Shown here one piece after another: positions 45,521 to 55,314 of a DNA stretch of 64,000 bases; the first letter of the stretch is position 1, and the number at the start of each line of letters is the position of its first letter. The position numbers and the translations under genes were made by a program. Source of the stretch: Prochlorococcus sp. AG-418-M08 (GTDB lineage Bacteria; Cyanobacteriota; Cyanobacteriia; PCC-6307; Cyanobiaceae); assembly GCA_003213955.1 (NCBI GenBank), contig QCMG01000001.1, positions 248,001 to 312,000 on the forward strand, written 5' to 3'. Below the pieces are notes generated by a model. The model was given only the letters and a program-made list of their open reading frames with translations. It ran no database searches and was not told where the DNA came from.

Positions 45521-47103
45521 ACTTTATCTAATTTTTTTATGAGTATTGTACTGGGGTTAGACCAGTCTCCTTTAATAAGATAGTCATTATTACCAAAACA
45601 CATTTGACGAATTATGAAGAATATCGGTTCAGATGAGGAGTTTCCGACAAGAGAAGTTATTTCATTTATAGATAATTCTTCACCAGTATTCAATATATCA
45701 GTAACTTTTTTTTGATGGTCAATTATTTCTGCTGCTGCTTTTTTACCTGCTTCTACTCCTGGTTGATCATAAGCATTTATATCAACTAACTCTGCGTAAA
45801 AAGATACAGCTCTCTCAAATAAAGCAATTAATGCTCCAAGAGTTAAACAATTTAATTTATCTAAGGTAATTGTTATACTTTGCCTATTTTCATTTGATAG
45901 TGCAGATCTTGTACCTTGTAAAAAGCCTGATAGAAATTCTTTAGGATTTTCAGAGTCATAATAATTATTGTTTTCAGGAGTATCTAATAATTCGATAAAA
46001 ATACAAAAGAAATTATCAATACCATCTCTTAACTGTTGGACATATGCATGTTGATCAGTTGAACCTTTATTACCAAAAACACTTATACCTTGATGAACGA
46101 TTTCTCCCTTCCTATTAAATTTCTTTCCTAGTGACTCCATAACTAGTTGTTGAAGATATTTACTAAATACTTGTAATCTGTCTCTGTAAGGTAATACGAC
46201 CATATCTCTCTTACCTACTCCATCTCCTGAAAAAAACCAAGCAGATGATAATAAAGCGGCAGGATTATCTTTAAGATTTGTTTTTCTTGTTAGCTCATCC
46301 ATTATTGCTGCACCACTAATAAACTCTGAAATATCTTGATTAATAAGGGATAAAGGTAGCAAGCCCACTGAGCTAGTAATACTTGTTCTTCCTCCAACCC
46401 AGTCGGGAAGATTAAATATTTTTAACCATTTCTCCAGTTGTGCTTTTTTATATAATTTACTATCTTTCATTGTTATGGCAACAGCATTTGAGTTCCATTC
46501 AAGATTATTATTTACAACATAATTCTTAATTATATTCATTGCTATCTTCGGTTCAGGTGTCCCCCCAGATTTGCTTACAACAACAAATAGTGTTGTAGAT
46601 AATTTATCTGATAATTCATCTAATTTCTCGGTAATAAGAAAAGGATCAATATTATCTATGTATGAAAAATGTAATCCTACAGAATTCTTTTGTAATGCTT
46701 CAGTTATTAATAATGGTCCTAAACCACTTCCTCCAATTCCTATCCAAAGAACATCGGTATAAATTTGATTTTTATTATTCCTAATTTTACCGTTTAATAT
46801 ATTTTCTCCAAATTCTGATATATCTTTAATATCATTATTAATTTCATCCTTAATAAGATTATTAGGAGCGACAGATGGATTTCTTAACCAATAATGTCCT
46901 ACTTGTCTTCCCTCATCAATATTTGAAATAGAGCCAGCTTCTAATTCTTTTATAGCGGAAAAAACATCAATAAATTTGTTTTCTAAATTTGTAATTTGAT
47001 CACAAGTAAAATTTATTTTGCTGATATCTAACCATATATTTATTTTTTTATCAAACCAAAGATAATTACAAAATTTATCCCATGTATCAGAGTCATTATT
47101 CAT
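45517..47103 (-). CDS. pgi: glucose-6-phosphate isomerase
   Basis: 528 aa from the ATG at 47101-47103 (MNNDSDTW); an upstream TTG would add 11 residues. Interconverts glucose-6-phosphate and fructose-6-phosphate in glycogen and Calvin-cycle carbon flow. Landmarks: [67 protein letters not shown] (by its ends), and [15 protein letters not shown]. Confidence 0.95.
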   Translation of the reverse strand: MNNDSDTWDKFCNYLWFDKKINIWLDISKINFTCDQITNLENKFIDVFSAIKELEAGSISNIDEGRQVGHYWLRNPSVAPNNLIKDEINNDIKDISEFGENILNGKIRNNKNQIYTDVLWIGIGGSGLGPLLITEALQKNSVGLHFSYIDNIDPFLITEKLDELSDKLSTTLFVVVSKSGGTPEPKIAMNIIKNYVVNNNLEWNSNAVAITMKDSKLYKKAQLEKWLKIFNLPDWVGGRTSITSSVGLLPLSLINQDISEFISGAAIMDELTRKTNLKDNPAALLSSAWFFSGDGVGKRDMVVLPYRDRLQVFSKYLQQLVMESLGKKFNRKGEIVHQGISVFGNKGSTDQHAYVQQLRDGIDNFFCIFIELLDTPENNNYYDSENPKEFLSGFLQGTRSALSNENRQSITITLDKLNCLTLGALIALFERAVSFYAELVDINAYDQPGVEAGKKAAAEIIDHQKKVTDILNTGEELSINEITSLVGNSSSEPIFFIIRQMCFGNNDYLIKGDWSNPSTILIKKLDKV

Positions 47104-47286
47104 TTTATATTTTTGTTTATTTCTTAATTCATTCAATTATATCTAGTTTGATGTTTGTAAATAGTAATCATTTCAATTTATTTAGTTATATTTTTTTTGG
47201 ATAATAATGTATGTGAATTTAAATATTGACTCTTAAGGGTTTTATTTATTTGTTTCTCAATTATTATTCATCTAAAATGTAGAATT

Positions 47287-47943
47287 TTGAACAAATCATT
47301 CAATTATTTAATTTCACCTGAAATTTCAAAACTTAGACATTTTTCACCAAAATTGAGAATTGCAATTTTAGCCTCTGGTGATGGTTCAAATTTTCAAGAG
47401 TTGATTGATCTATCTAACTCTAATAAATTCGATATTGATATTAGAATTTTAATTACAAACAATTCAAATGCTGGTTGTTTGTTGAGAGCTAAGAAATCTA
47501 ATATCCCATACAAGATTATTAATAATTCGAATTATAAAAATAAAGAAGATTTTGAGGATGAAATTATGAGAATAATAATTGAATACGATACAGAATTAAT
47601 AGTTATGGCAGGTTGGATGAAAATAATGTCATCAAATTTTGTTAATTCATTTAGGAATAAAATAATAAATATTCATCCTTCATTGCTTCCATCTTTTAAA
47701 GGAAATAATGCAATTAAGGAAGCTATAGCAAATGGTTCAAAGATAACTGGCTGTTCGGTTCATTTTGTAGAACCAGAAGTTGATAGCGGTTCGTTAATCA
47801 TGCAAGCAGCATTATCTATTTCTAATAAAGAAAATATCGAGTCGATTACAAATAAAATTCATTTACTAGAACATAAGATTCTTCCACTCTCTATTTCTCA
47901 AGCTGGCTATTTGATAAGAACAAGTTTCAAGGGTAATGATTAA
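47287..47943 (+). CDS. purN: phosphoribosylglycinamide formyltransferase
   Basis: 218 aa. Adds the formyl group to GAR in purine synthesis using 10-formyl-THF. The core starts at LRIAILASGDGSNFQELI; catalytic Asn-His-Asp lie in IINIHPSLLPSFKG and VEPEVDSGSLI. The frame opens with TTG and has ~22 residues before the core, so the start is uncertain; no ATG is available. The C-terminus overlaps argC by 17 bp, convergent. Confidence 0.92.
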   Translation: MNKSFNYLISPEISKLRHFSPKLRIAILASGDGSNFQELIDLSNSNKFDIDIRILITNNSNAGCLLRAKKSNIPYKIINNSNYKNKEDFEDEIMRIIIEYDTELIVMAGWMKIMSSNFVNSFRNKIINIHPSLLPSFKGNNAIKEAIANGSKITGCSVHFVEPEVDSGSLIMQAALSISNKENIESITNKIHLLEHKILPLSISQAGYLIRTSFKGND

Positions 47944-48982
47944 CAATTTGAAGTCCATCATTCATTGATAAGCCAGATAATAGATTAAGATTTTGTATGG
48001 CCTGACCTGTTTGACCTTTTACTAAATTATCAATAACAGATAGTAAAATGATTCTTCCATTTCTACTATCAACCTTGACAGAAATATGAATTTCATTTGT
48101 ATTTCTGACCCACTTGGTGGATGGATAAATATCAACTGGCAGGACCCTAACATTAGAATAATTTCTATAGAAATTTTCTAAAATAATCCTACAATCAGAT
48201 GAAGTTAAACCTGGATCTCTCAACCGTCCATATATTGTAGAATGCATTCCTCTTGTCATAGGAATTAAATGTGGAGTAAATAATAATTCAATATCATTAC
48301 CTGAAATTAAAGCTGCTATTTGTTCGATTTCAGAAGTATGTCTATGATTTATCAATCCATATGCAGAAAGACCATCTCCACATTCTGAAAATAGTAGTTT
48401 TTGATTTGGTTCTCTTCCTCCACCAGATGTACCACTTTTAGCATCTATAATTATACCTTCATTATCAATAATTCCTTGAGATAGGAAAGGGATTAAAGGA
48501 ATTAGTGATGAAGTAGGATAACAACCTGGACAAGCTATTAACCTAGATTTAGAAATATCGTTTTGGTTAATTTCAGGAAGACCATAAACTGCCTCCTTAC
48601 ATAAATCATCATCATCTCTTTTATATTTTGCGGCTTCACTAGAGTAAACTCTTTTCCATTGATCAAGAGACTTATATCTATAGTCTGCTGATAAATCTAT
48701 TACTTTTAATCCTTTCTCTAATAAACCTCTTGTTAATGTAGAAGAAATTCCATTTGGTAAACAAAGCAAAGCTATATCAGCTTTTTCTGCTATATTATCA
48801 ACTGATATTTCCTCTATTAAGTTATCTGATTTTATATTTATAAATGGAAAATTATCACTCCATTTGGATCCTGAAGATTTATAACCGCCTAGATACGTAA
48901 TTTGATAATTATTATTATCCTTTAATAAATTAACTGCTTGAATTCCTCCGTAACCAGTAGCACCCACTATTGCAACATTCAT
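47927..48982 (-). CDS. argC: N-acetyl-gamma-glutamyl-phosphate reductase
   Basis: 351-aa NADPH-dependent step of arginine synthesis. Nucleotide motif VGATGYGGIQAVNLL at the N-terminus; catalytic Cys in IACPGCYPTSSLIPL; LTPHLIPMTRGMHST is conserved. It overlaps the 3' end of purN and is divergent from ribBA. A 10-bp perfect stem lies in the shared upstream region. Confidence 0.96.
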   Translation of the reverse strand: MNVAIVGATGYGGIQAVNLLKDNNNYQITYLGGYKSSGSKWSDNFPFINIKSDNLIEEISVDNIAEKADIALLCLPNGISSTLTRGLLEKGLKVIDLSADYRYKSLDQWKRVYSSEAAKYKRDDDDLCKEAVYGLPEINQNDISKSRLIACPGCYPTSSLIPLIPFLSQGIIDNEGIIIDAKSGTSGGGREPNQKLLFSECGDGLSAYGLINHRHTSEIEQIAALISGNDIELLFTPHLIPMTRGMHSTIYGRLRDPGLTSSDCRIILENFYRNYSNVRVLPVDIYPSTKWVRNTNEIHISVKVDSRNGRIILLSVIDNLVKGQTGQAIQNLNLLSGLSMNDGLQIVNHYP

Positions 48983-49014
48983 TTCTCTTTATTGGCAGAC
49001 TTTAAGTTAGGATT

Positions 49015-49050
49015 AAAAGTGTTTAGATAAATAGCAATTAAAACACTTTT
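49015..49050 (+). promoter_or_regulatory. 10-bp perfect stem-loop upstream of ribBA
   Basis: AAAAGTGTTT (49015-49024) and AAACACTTTT (49041-49050) are perfect inverted repeats around a 16-nt loop; two more T follow, giving a six-T tract from 49047. It ends 20 bp before the ribBA ATG and lies 32 bp from the divergent argC start. It could be an attenuator-like leader hairpin or a protein-binding dyad. The sequence bears no resemblance to an FMN riboswitch. Confidence 0.45.
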
Positions 49051-49070
49051 TTCTATATTGAATACTAATA

Positions 49071-50798
49071 ATGAAAGAGACAAGCCCTAAATCAAATAAT
49101 GGAACAATTTTGGATAATAACGAAGATTTTAAAATTCAGTTTGATCCCATAAGTGATGCATTAGCTGCTATTAGGAATGGAGAATGCATAATTGTTGTTG
49201 ATGATGAGAGAAGAGAAAATGAAGGAGATTTAATTTGTGCTGCCCAATTTGCCACTCCACAACAGATAAATTTTATGGCTACTGAGGGAAGAGGACTTAT
49301 ATGTTTAGCTATGCAAGGAGAAAAATTAGATTCCTTAGATCTCCCATTAATGGTTGATAGAAATACTGATGAAAATCAAACTGCTTTTACTATCTCAATA
49401 GATGCAGGGCCTGAAAATAATGTTACTACTGGGATATCAGCAGAAGATAGAGCTAAAACTATACAAGTAGCAATCAATCCTTCAACTAAACCTGAAGATT
49501 TACGAAGACCTGGACACATATTTCCATTAAGAGCAAAAAAAGGAGGAGTTTTAAAAAGAGCAGGCCATACAGAAGCTGCAGTTGACATTGCCGAAATGTC
49601 TGGACTTTATCCTGCTGGTGTTATTTGCGAAATTCAAAATCCAGATGGCTCTATGTCAAGACTCCCTCAACTTAAGGAATATGCAAAACAATGGGGGATG
49701 AAATTAATATCTATTGCTGATCTTATTAGTTACAGATTTCAGAATGAACGATTTGTTTTTAGAAAATCTGATGCAGTTCTTCCAAGCATTTTTGGTAATT
49801 TTAAAGCTTATGGATACGTAAATGATCTTGACGGTTCTGAACATATAGCCTTAGTCAAACAAAAGTCTAACAAGTTAAGTGAGCCAGTTTTAGTAAGGAT
49901 GCATTCAGAATGTTTAACAGGTGATGCTTTTGGATCATTAAGATGTGATTGTAGACCGCAACTTGAAGCTGCATTATCAAGGATAGAAAAAGAAGAAGAG
50001 GGAGTAGTAGTTTATTTAAGACAGGAAGGAAGAGGCATTGGTTTGATAAATAAATTAAGAGCTTACAGCCTACAAGATGGTGGATTAGATACAGTAGAAG
50101 CAAATGAAAAATTAGGTTTTCCTGCAGATCTAAGGAACTATGGTGTTGGAGCTCAAATACTAACTGATCTTGGCATTAAAAAGCTAAAACTGCTGACAAA
50201 TAATCCAAGGAAAATTGCAGGATTAGGTGGATATGGAATAGAAGTAACTGAGAGAGTTCCATTAGTAATTTGTCCCAGTGATCATAATGCTGAATATTTA
50301 AATGTAAAAAGGCAAAAATTAGGCCACATGTTATCCGAAGAAAAATTAAACGCTAAAAATATTGACCCTTACATAGCAATTTTCCTTGATGGTGACTTTA
50401 AATCAATTGATTTGGTTCCTATTAAAAATAAAACTTCTGAATTTTGTGAAAAAAACAATATACATATTATTTTAGAAAGCACCCCTAGGCTATTAGCTTT
50501 TTGGAATAGACCAAAAATTGTATGGAGAATATTGCATGATAACAAAAGGGAACATTCAACAATAAATGATAATGAAATTAATAAAATTGAAATGTTTATT
50601 CAGTCACTTTCTGTAAATAGTAAATGTTCAAAGATTGGAATAATAGTCTCTAAAAATATTGAGCAGGCATTACATCCAAAAAACAATATAAAATTAATTA
50701 ATACTAAATATTCAATAAAAAATGAAATTTTATATTCATCTGCTAGGAAATATAATTTAGATAAAGAAACTTTCAGTATTATATTTGATAGAAATTAA
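49071..50798 (+). CDS. ribBA: bifunctional riboflavin synthesis protein RibBA
   Basis: 575 aa. N-terminal DHBP synthase ([45 protein letters not shown], by its ends) makes the four-carbon unit from ribulose-5-phosphate; the C-terminal GTP cyclohydrolase II has zinc Cys in [17 protein letters not shown] and [12 protein letters not shown]. After residue ~420 (KRQKLGHML) there is an extra ~150-residue domain ([41 protein letters not shown]) beyond the standard RibBA fold, seen in cyanobacteria. Confidence 0.95.
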   Translation: MKETSPKSNNGTILDNNEDFKIQFDPISDALAAIRNGECIIVVDDERRENEGDLICAAQFATPQQINFMATEGRGLICLAMQGEKLDSLDLPLMVDRNTDENQTAFTISIDAGPENNVTTGISAEDRAKTIQVAINPSTKPEDLRRPGHIFPLRAKKGGVLKRAGHTEAAVDIAEMSGLYPAGVICEIQNPDGSMSRLPQLKEYAKQWGMKLISIADLISYRFQNERFVFRKSDAVLPSIFGNFKAYGYVNDLDGSEHIALVKQKSNKLSEPVLVRMHSECLTGDAFGSLRCDCRPQLEAALSRIEKEEEGVVVYLRQEGRGIGLINKLRAYSLQDGGLDTVEANEKLGFPADLRNYGVGAQILTDLGIKKLKLLTNNPRKIAGLGGYGIEVTERVPLVICPSDHNAEYLNVKRQKLGHMLSEEKLNAKNIDPYIAIFLDGDFKSIDLVPIKNKTSEFCEKNNIHIILESTPRLLAFWNRPKIVWRILHDNKREHSTINDNEINKIEMFIQSLSVNSKCSKIGIIVSKNIEQALHPKNNIKLINTKYSIKNEILYSSARKYNLDKETFSIIFDRN

Positions 50799-50800
50799 TC

Positions 50801-51238
50801 TTAAATTAAACTGGCTTTTATAATTTTAGAGCCATTAGAAAGTTTTAGAACAATATCCATATCGTCTGTTTTCCCAAAAACAGTATGGACTCCATCTAAA
50901 TGTGGTTGTGATTCATAAACTATAAAAAATTGGCTACCTCCCGTGTCTTTACCTGCATGAGCCATAGAAAGAGAGCCTTTTAGATGTTTATTAGAATTAA
51001 TTTCACATTTAATATTGTATCCAGGTCCACCTGTTCCTGGCATACCAGAGGCTCCGGCTCGAGTATTAGGACAACCACCCTGAGCCATAAATCCTGGAAT
51101 TACACGGTGAAACGATAATCCATCATAAAAGCCTTCACTAATGAGTTTTGTGAAATTATTTACAGTGTTAGGTGCGTCATTAGAAAACAAATCTATGTTT
51201 ATTTTCCCTTCGTCAGTTTCTAGTAGAACTCTTGTCAT
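50801..51238 (-). CDS. cyclophilin-type peptidyl-prolyl isomerase
   Basis: 145-aa cytosolic cyclophilin. Active-site pieces: [13 protein letters not shown] (Arg and Phe), [29 protein letters not shown] (by its ends). It catalyses proline isomerisation and helps protein folding. The short bacterial form has no export signal. It converges with ribBA after 2 bp. Confidence 0.93.
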   Translation of the reverse strand: MTRVLLETDEGKINIDLFSNDAPNTVNNFTKLISEGFYDGLSFHRVIPGFMAQGGCPNTRAGASGMPGTGGPGYNIKCEINSNKHLKGSLSMAHAGKDTGGSQFFIVYESQPHLDGVHTVFGKTDDMDIVLKLSNGSKIIKASLI

Positions 51239-51274
51239 TTTAACTTTTATTATTATTCTTTTTAATATTAGCTG

Positions 51275-51655
51275 TTATAGAAGCTTTTCAAGATTAGCCT
51301 TAATGGAATTTAAATCTAAATCTTCCTTGTTAGTTTCTACCATATTCCATTTGTCTACTTCTAAATTTTTCTGAGGAGGGGAGATTAATAATCTATCTTC
51401 AGGTGTTTTTGGAGTAAAATTTTTCTCAACTAGTTTGCATTCATAATCTAATTTAGTACAAAAATTTCTTATGTCATCGATATTAATCATCTCTACAGAA
51501 GGGGATGGGAAATCCTGAGCTTCTAAAAGTCCGCAATAGCGTTCAGCATCATCTTTATCTTCAAACATTAAAACTATTGTTCTACCTTTGAGTTCTATTG
51601 AATGTATACCTTCCTTTTCAGTGCCCGAGTTATAAAGTAAAACAAAAATATTCAT
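51275..51655 (-). CDS. DUF3110 family protein
   Basis: 126 aa. N-terminal domain FVLLYNSGTEKEGIHSIEL and MFEDKDDAERYCGLLEAQDFP is characteristic of the cyanobacterial DUF3110 family. The second half (about 70-126) is a charged tail with PPQKNLEVDKW. The function is unknown. It sits between the cyclophilin and dnaJ genes on the same strand, with gaps of ~35 bp, so it may share the chaperone operon. Confidence 0.83.
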   Translation of the reverse strand: MNIFVLLYNSGTEKEGIHSIELKGRTIVLMFEDKDDAERYCGLLEAQDFPSPSVEMINIDDIRNFCTKLDYECKLVEKNFTPKTPEDRLLISPPQKNLEVDKWNMVETNKEDLDLNSIKANLEKLL

Positions 51656-51688
51656 AAAATTATTTAGAAATATCTATATTTTATTTAA

Positions 51689-52633
51689 CTATTTATCAGA
51701 TAGTGATAATTCTTGAAGCCTTGTATACAATGCTATTTCTTCATCATTGATATCTGCGGGAATAACGACAAGAATTTCTACGAATTGATCGCCAATGTTA
51801 TCTCCAGATATTAAACCTCGACCTTTAAGTCTTAGCAATCTTCCAGTAGATGATTTTGGAGGCACCTGAAGTGTTACGTTCCCATCAAGAGTAGGGACCT
51901 CAACTGCACAGCCTAGAAGAGCATCAGGTGGAAATAACTCCAATTTATAAAGAACTCGTAAGCCGTCTATACGAAGACCATTTTCAGTTTGTACTCTCAA
52001 TTGTAAGTAATGGTCTTTGCCACCCTTGGCAATATTCTCTAATCTTAATCTCCAACCATCTCCAGCATATGGCGGAGTATCAACTTCAACAACCGTTTCA
52101 TCTTCTAGTTCTATCAATATAGAAGCACCACTTAAAGCCTCTTCAGGGGTTAATTCAATAATAGTTTCAATATCTTGATAAAGTTTTACTGGTGGTGGTT
52201 CATAAGGAGATGTTGTTGGGTAGTCGTAACCCTCAAATTCCTCATCAATTACATTTTCAAAATTCTCTTCATCTTCATATAAATAGTTTGATTCAACATT
52301 ATGATTATTATTTTCTAATTCAGAATCGTATTCAAAACCAAATAAAGTTTTTAAGTAATCTTTATATTCAGGGAAGCCTGTACTGAAATTATTAATGTTT
52401 TCATCATTGGAAGTATTTATTTCTTTAAAATTATTACTTTTTTTAGTATCACGTAAAAATTCGTAAGCTTCATTAATTAGTTTGAATCTTTCTTCAGCAT
52501 TTATATCATTTTTATTTAAATCAGGATGCCATTTTCTTGCTTCTCTTCGAAAAGCCTTTTTAAGTTCTATGTCGTCAAATTCGTAGGATAAACCTAAAAT
52601 CGACAAATAATCCTTTTTAGAGGAAGTAGTCAT
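51689..52633 (-). CDS. dnaJ: DnaJ-type chaperone (no zinc finger)
   Basis: 314 aa from the ATG at 52631-52633 (MTTSSKKDY), which overlaps dnaK by 17 bp; an ATG 11 codons earlier is possible. J-domain with HPD in ARKWHPDLNKND. An acidic, low-complexity linker follows (75-150), then the two C-terminal substrate domains (IELTPEEALSGASILIELED, CAVEVPTLDGNVTLQVPP, GRLLRLKGRGL). The Cys-rich zinc domain is missing, a CbpA-like layout. It partners the adjacent DnaK. Confidence 0.92.
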   Translation of the reverse strand: MTTSSKKDYLSILGLSYEFDDIELKKAFRREARKWHPDLNKNDINAEERFKLINEAYEFLRDTKKSNNFKEINTSNDENINNFSTGFPEYKDYLKTLFGFEYDSELENNNHNVESNYLYEDEENFENVIDEEFEGYDYPTTSPYEPPPVKLYQDIETIIELTPEEALSGASILIELEDETVVEVDTPPYAGDGWRLRLENIAKGGKDHYLQLRVQTENGLRIDGLRVLYKLELFPPDALLGCAVEVPTLDGNVTLQVPPKSSTGRLLRLKGRGLISGDNIGDQFVEILVVIPADINDEEIALYTRLQELSLSDK

Positions 52634-54614
52634 TGTCCCATGGATCGTCGTCCCTAGAATTACCATACCTTGAATTTCTATAATTTCTATTCATTTGATT
52701 TTCCCAGGGATCATCATCCCAATAATCATCAGAAAATAATTCATCTTTAATAGAACCAAATGTATTTTTAATACCTTGTAAAGGATTATTATCTATTTTT
52801 TTTTCAGCTGCGAATCTTTTATTTAAACCAAAAAGAGCTTCTTGTAAAGAACTTACAGATATTTCTAATTCTTGAGGATCTTCATCATCTAAAAATTCTT
52901 CTACATCTTGTATGGCTAATTCAACAGCTCTCTGTTGTCTCTCTGCTCCATATGGACCAAACTCTAATGATGCGTCTCTTAATCTTCGTTCTGCCTGAGC
53001 AATAAGGGTGAGAGCATTATTTTTTCTATCAATAACAGACCTTTTCTTCCTATCTTCAGTTGCTTTTGATTTGGCCTCAGAGATCATCTTATTTATTTCT
53101 TGTTCATTTAAATTTGACCCTCCAGAAATACTAACTGTCTGCTTTCTTCCCGTGGTTCTATCTGTAGCACTAACTTCAAGCAAGCCGTTAGCATCAATAT
53201 CGAAAGCAACTTGAACTTGAGGGATTCCTCTTGGTGCAGGTGGTATTCCTGATAATCTAAAAGTTCCTAATGATTTATTCTCAGAAGCTAGAGGTCTCTC
53301 TCCTTGTCTTACTTGTACAACTACAGATGATTGATTAGATTCAGAAGTGCTAAATACATCTGATTGCCTAACTGGTATTGGTGTATTTCGTGGGATAAGA
53401 ACCTTCATTAGACCACCAATAGTTTCTAAACCAAGAGATAAAGGAGTTACATCATTTAAAAGTAAATCTCTTAAATCTCCACTGATAATTCCAGATTGTA
53501 TTGCAGCACCAATCGCAACAACTTCATCAGGGTTAACAGACTGACAAGGTTCATTAGGCACTAGAGTTTTTACGAGTTGCTGAACCATTGGGATACGCGT
53601 ACTACCGCCAACGAGAACGACTTCATCAATCTCATCAGCATCCCAACCAGAATCTTCTAAAGCAATCTGAACGGGTTCTAGAAGTCTGTCTAAAAGTTCT
53701 TCAGATAATGATTCAAATAATTTTCTATCGATTTCCTCTTCAATATGAAGTGGACCATCATCATTTGTAGTAATAAAAGGTAAGGAGATTCTAGTTTTTT
53801 GTAAACCTGATAATTCACATTTAGCCTTTTCAGCAGCTTCTGTAAGTCTTTGAAGAGCTTGTCTATCTCGTCTTAAATCAATTTTATATTTATCAAGAAA
53901 ACGTTCAGCAAGCCAGTCTACAATTTTAGAGTCAAAATTGTTACCTCCAAGTTGAGTATCTCCACAAGTAGCTTTTACATCAAAAACGCCGTTTGAAATT
54001 CTTAGTAAAGAAACATCAAAAGTACCCCCACCTAAATCAAAAACTAAAACATTATTAGATGAACTTTTTTCAAAACCATATGCTAAAGCGGCAGCAGTTG
54101 GTTCATTTAAAATTCTATCTACTTTTATTCCAGCTAATACTGCTGCATCCTTTGTAGCCTGTCTTTGAGATTCATTAAAATAAGCAGGTACCGTTATTAC
54201 AGCAGAATCAATATTGTCTCCTAAATAAGTTTCAGCATCATTAATTAATTTTCTTATTATGGAGCTAATTAATTCTTCTGGTGCGTATTCTCGTTCAGTA
54301 AAGGGACTTAGTATTCTTACACTACCATTATCATTGGATTTAACATTATAAGGAACAGAAATACTTGTTTCATCAAGTTCGTCCCATTCTCTGCCAATAA
54401 ACCTTTTTAAGTTATAAAAAGTATTTTTAGGATTTAATACAAGCTGTCTGCGAGCTTGATCACCTATAACAATTTCAGAGTTTTTTGTAAATCCAACTAT
54501 TGAAGGGGTAGTTCTTGCACCTTCTGAATTTGCAATTACAACAGGACGACCTGCTTCAATAACTCCTACAACGGAGTTGGTAGTACCCAAATCTATTCCA
54601 ACTATTTGCCCCAT
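52617..54614 (-). CDS. dnaK: Hsp70 chaperone DnaK (one of several paralogues)
   Basis: 665 aa. ATPase motifs GIDLGTTNSVVG, NEPTAAALAYGFE, VFDLGGGTFDVSLL and VVLVGGSTRIPMVQ are intact. The C-terminus is unusual: after the lid it ends in an acidic/aromatic tail with repeated DDPW (DDYWDDDPWENQMNR, RDDDPWDNDYFL) instead of the EEVD-like or DDVIDAEF end of the main DnaK. Cyanobacteria carry several DnaKs; this tail and the linked dnaJ resemble the thylakoid-associated DnaK3 type, which is a tentative assignment. Confidence 0.94.
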   Translation of the reverse strand: MGQIVGIDLGTTNSVVGVIEAGRPVVIANSEGARTTPSIVGFTKNSEIVIGDQARRQLVLNPKNTFYNLKRFIGREWDELDETSISVPYNVKSNDNGSVRILSPFTEREYAPEELISSIIRKLINDAETYLGDNIDSAVITVPAYFNESQRQATKDAAVLAGIKVDRILNEPTAAALAYGFEKSSSNNVLVFDLGGGTFDVSLLRISNGVFDVKATCGDTQLGGNNFDSKIVDWLAERFLDKYKIDLRRDRQALQRLTEAAEKAKCELSGLQKTRISLPFITTNDDGPLHIEEEIDRKLFESLSEELLDRLLEPVQIALEDSGWDADEIDEVVLVGGSTRIPMVQQLVKTLVPNEPCQSVNPDEVVAIGAAIQSGIISGDLRDLLLNDVTPLSLGLETIGGLMKVLIPRNTPIPVRQSDVFSTSESNQSSVVVQVRQGERPLASENKSLGTFRLSGIPPAPRGIPQVQVAFDIDANGLLEVSATDRTTGRKQTVSISGGSNLNEQEINKMISEAKSKATEDRKKRSVIDRKNNALTLIAQAERRLRDASLEFGPYGAERQQRAVELAIQDVEEFLDDEDPQELEISVSSLQEALFGLNKRFAAEKKIDNNPLQGIKNTFGSIKDELFSDDYWDDDPWENQMNRNYRNSRYGNSRDDDPWDNDYFL

Positions 54615-54798
54615 AGTATTATTTGATTATTTAAAAATTATCCTTAACGAATAATTTAATCAATTCAATTAATCTATTATGTCTATATAATAATAAATTT
54701 CTTGGGATTTCAACTTATATTAAATATTTTATTTTTTAATCATATTAACTATAAAAGCATGGAGTTGAAATTTTATATTTTTATATATTAAAATATTA

Positions 54799-54885
54799 CG
54801 GAGAGAGAGGGATTCGAACCCTCGATAAAGTTGCCCCTATACAGCATTTCCAGTGCTGCGCCTTCAACCACTCGGCCACCTCTCC
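54799..54885 (-). tRNA. tRNA-Ser (GGA)
   Basis: Reverse strand gives a class II tRNA of 87 nt: acceptor GGAGAGG/TCTCTCC with discriminator G, D arm, anticodon stem CAGCA/TGCTG around loop CTGGAAA (anticodon GGA), a long variable arm (TATAGGGGCAACTTTATC), and T arm GAGGG/CCCTC with TTCGAAT. CCA is not encoded. It lies between dnaK and the ferredoxin gene. Confidence 0.95.
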
Positions 54886-54922
54886 CAAGATAACCATTTT
54901 AACTCTTTATCATCCCATTTTT

Positions 54923-54928
54923 GAGGAA
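54923..54928 (+). promoter_or_regulatory. Shine-Dalgarno that fixes the TTG start of the ferredoxin gene
   Basis: GAGGAA lies 6 nt before TTG at 54935. Strong ribosome binding sites are rare in this window, and no ATG or GTG exists between it and the conserved FTVTIKN sequence, so it supports the TTG start. Confidence 0.6.
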
Positions 54929-54934
54929 AGTTAT

Positions 54935-55309
54935 TTGAAAAAGACTTTCACAGTCACGATTAAAAATAAGGAAACCGGAAAGGTGTACCAAGAGCAGGTT
55001 AATAGTGATGAGTATATACTTAAGGAATTTGAAAAGAGAGGATTCAAACTTGCATTTTCATGTAGAAATGGTTGCTGTACAAGTTGTGCAGTTAAAATAA
55101 TATCTGGTTCTTTGCAACAACCTGAAGCTATGGGTGTATCTCAAGCCTTAAAAGATAAAGGATATGCTCTGCTTTGCGTCGCTAAAGCATCTTCAGATCT
55201 TGAAGTGGAAACTACATATGAAGATGAAGTTTATGATTTGCAATTTGGACAATATTTTGGGAGGGGAAATACAAGAGTTGCACCTCCGTGGGAATTTGAG
55301 GAAGATTAA
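54935..55309 (+). CDS. plant-type [2Fe-2S] ferredoxin
   Basis: 124 aa from a TTG. The cluster Cys are CRNGCCTSC (C-x4-C-x2-C) and LLCVAKASSD. It differs from the main photosynthetic ferredoxin: it is ~25 residues longer, with a C-terminal tail after ETTYEDEVYDLQF (GQYFGRGNTRVAPPWEFEED), and has an extra Cys in the cluster loop. It is likely an alternative ferredoxin for a dedicated partner. It is 5 bp ahead of the IMPase-family gene, whose Shine-Dalgarno lies inside this coding end. Confidence 0.92.
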   Translation: MKKTFTVTIKNKETGKVYQEQVNSDEYILKEFEKRGFKLAFSCRNGCCTSCAVKIISGSLQQPEAMGVSQALKDKGYALLCVAKASSDLEVETTYEDEVYDLQFGQYFGRGNTRVAPPWEFEED

Positions 55310-55314
55310 TTATC

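Noticed and set aside
47226-47231. TTGACT as a -35 box for purN
   Set aside because: No acceptable -10 hexamer at 16-18 bp downstream.
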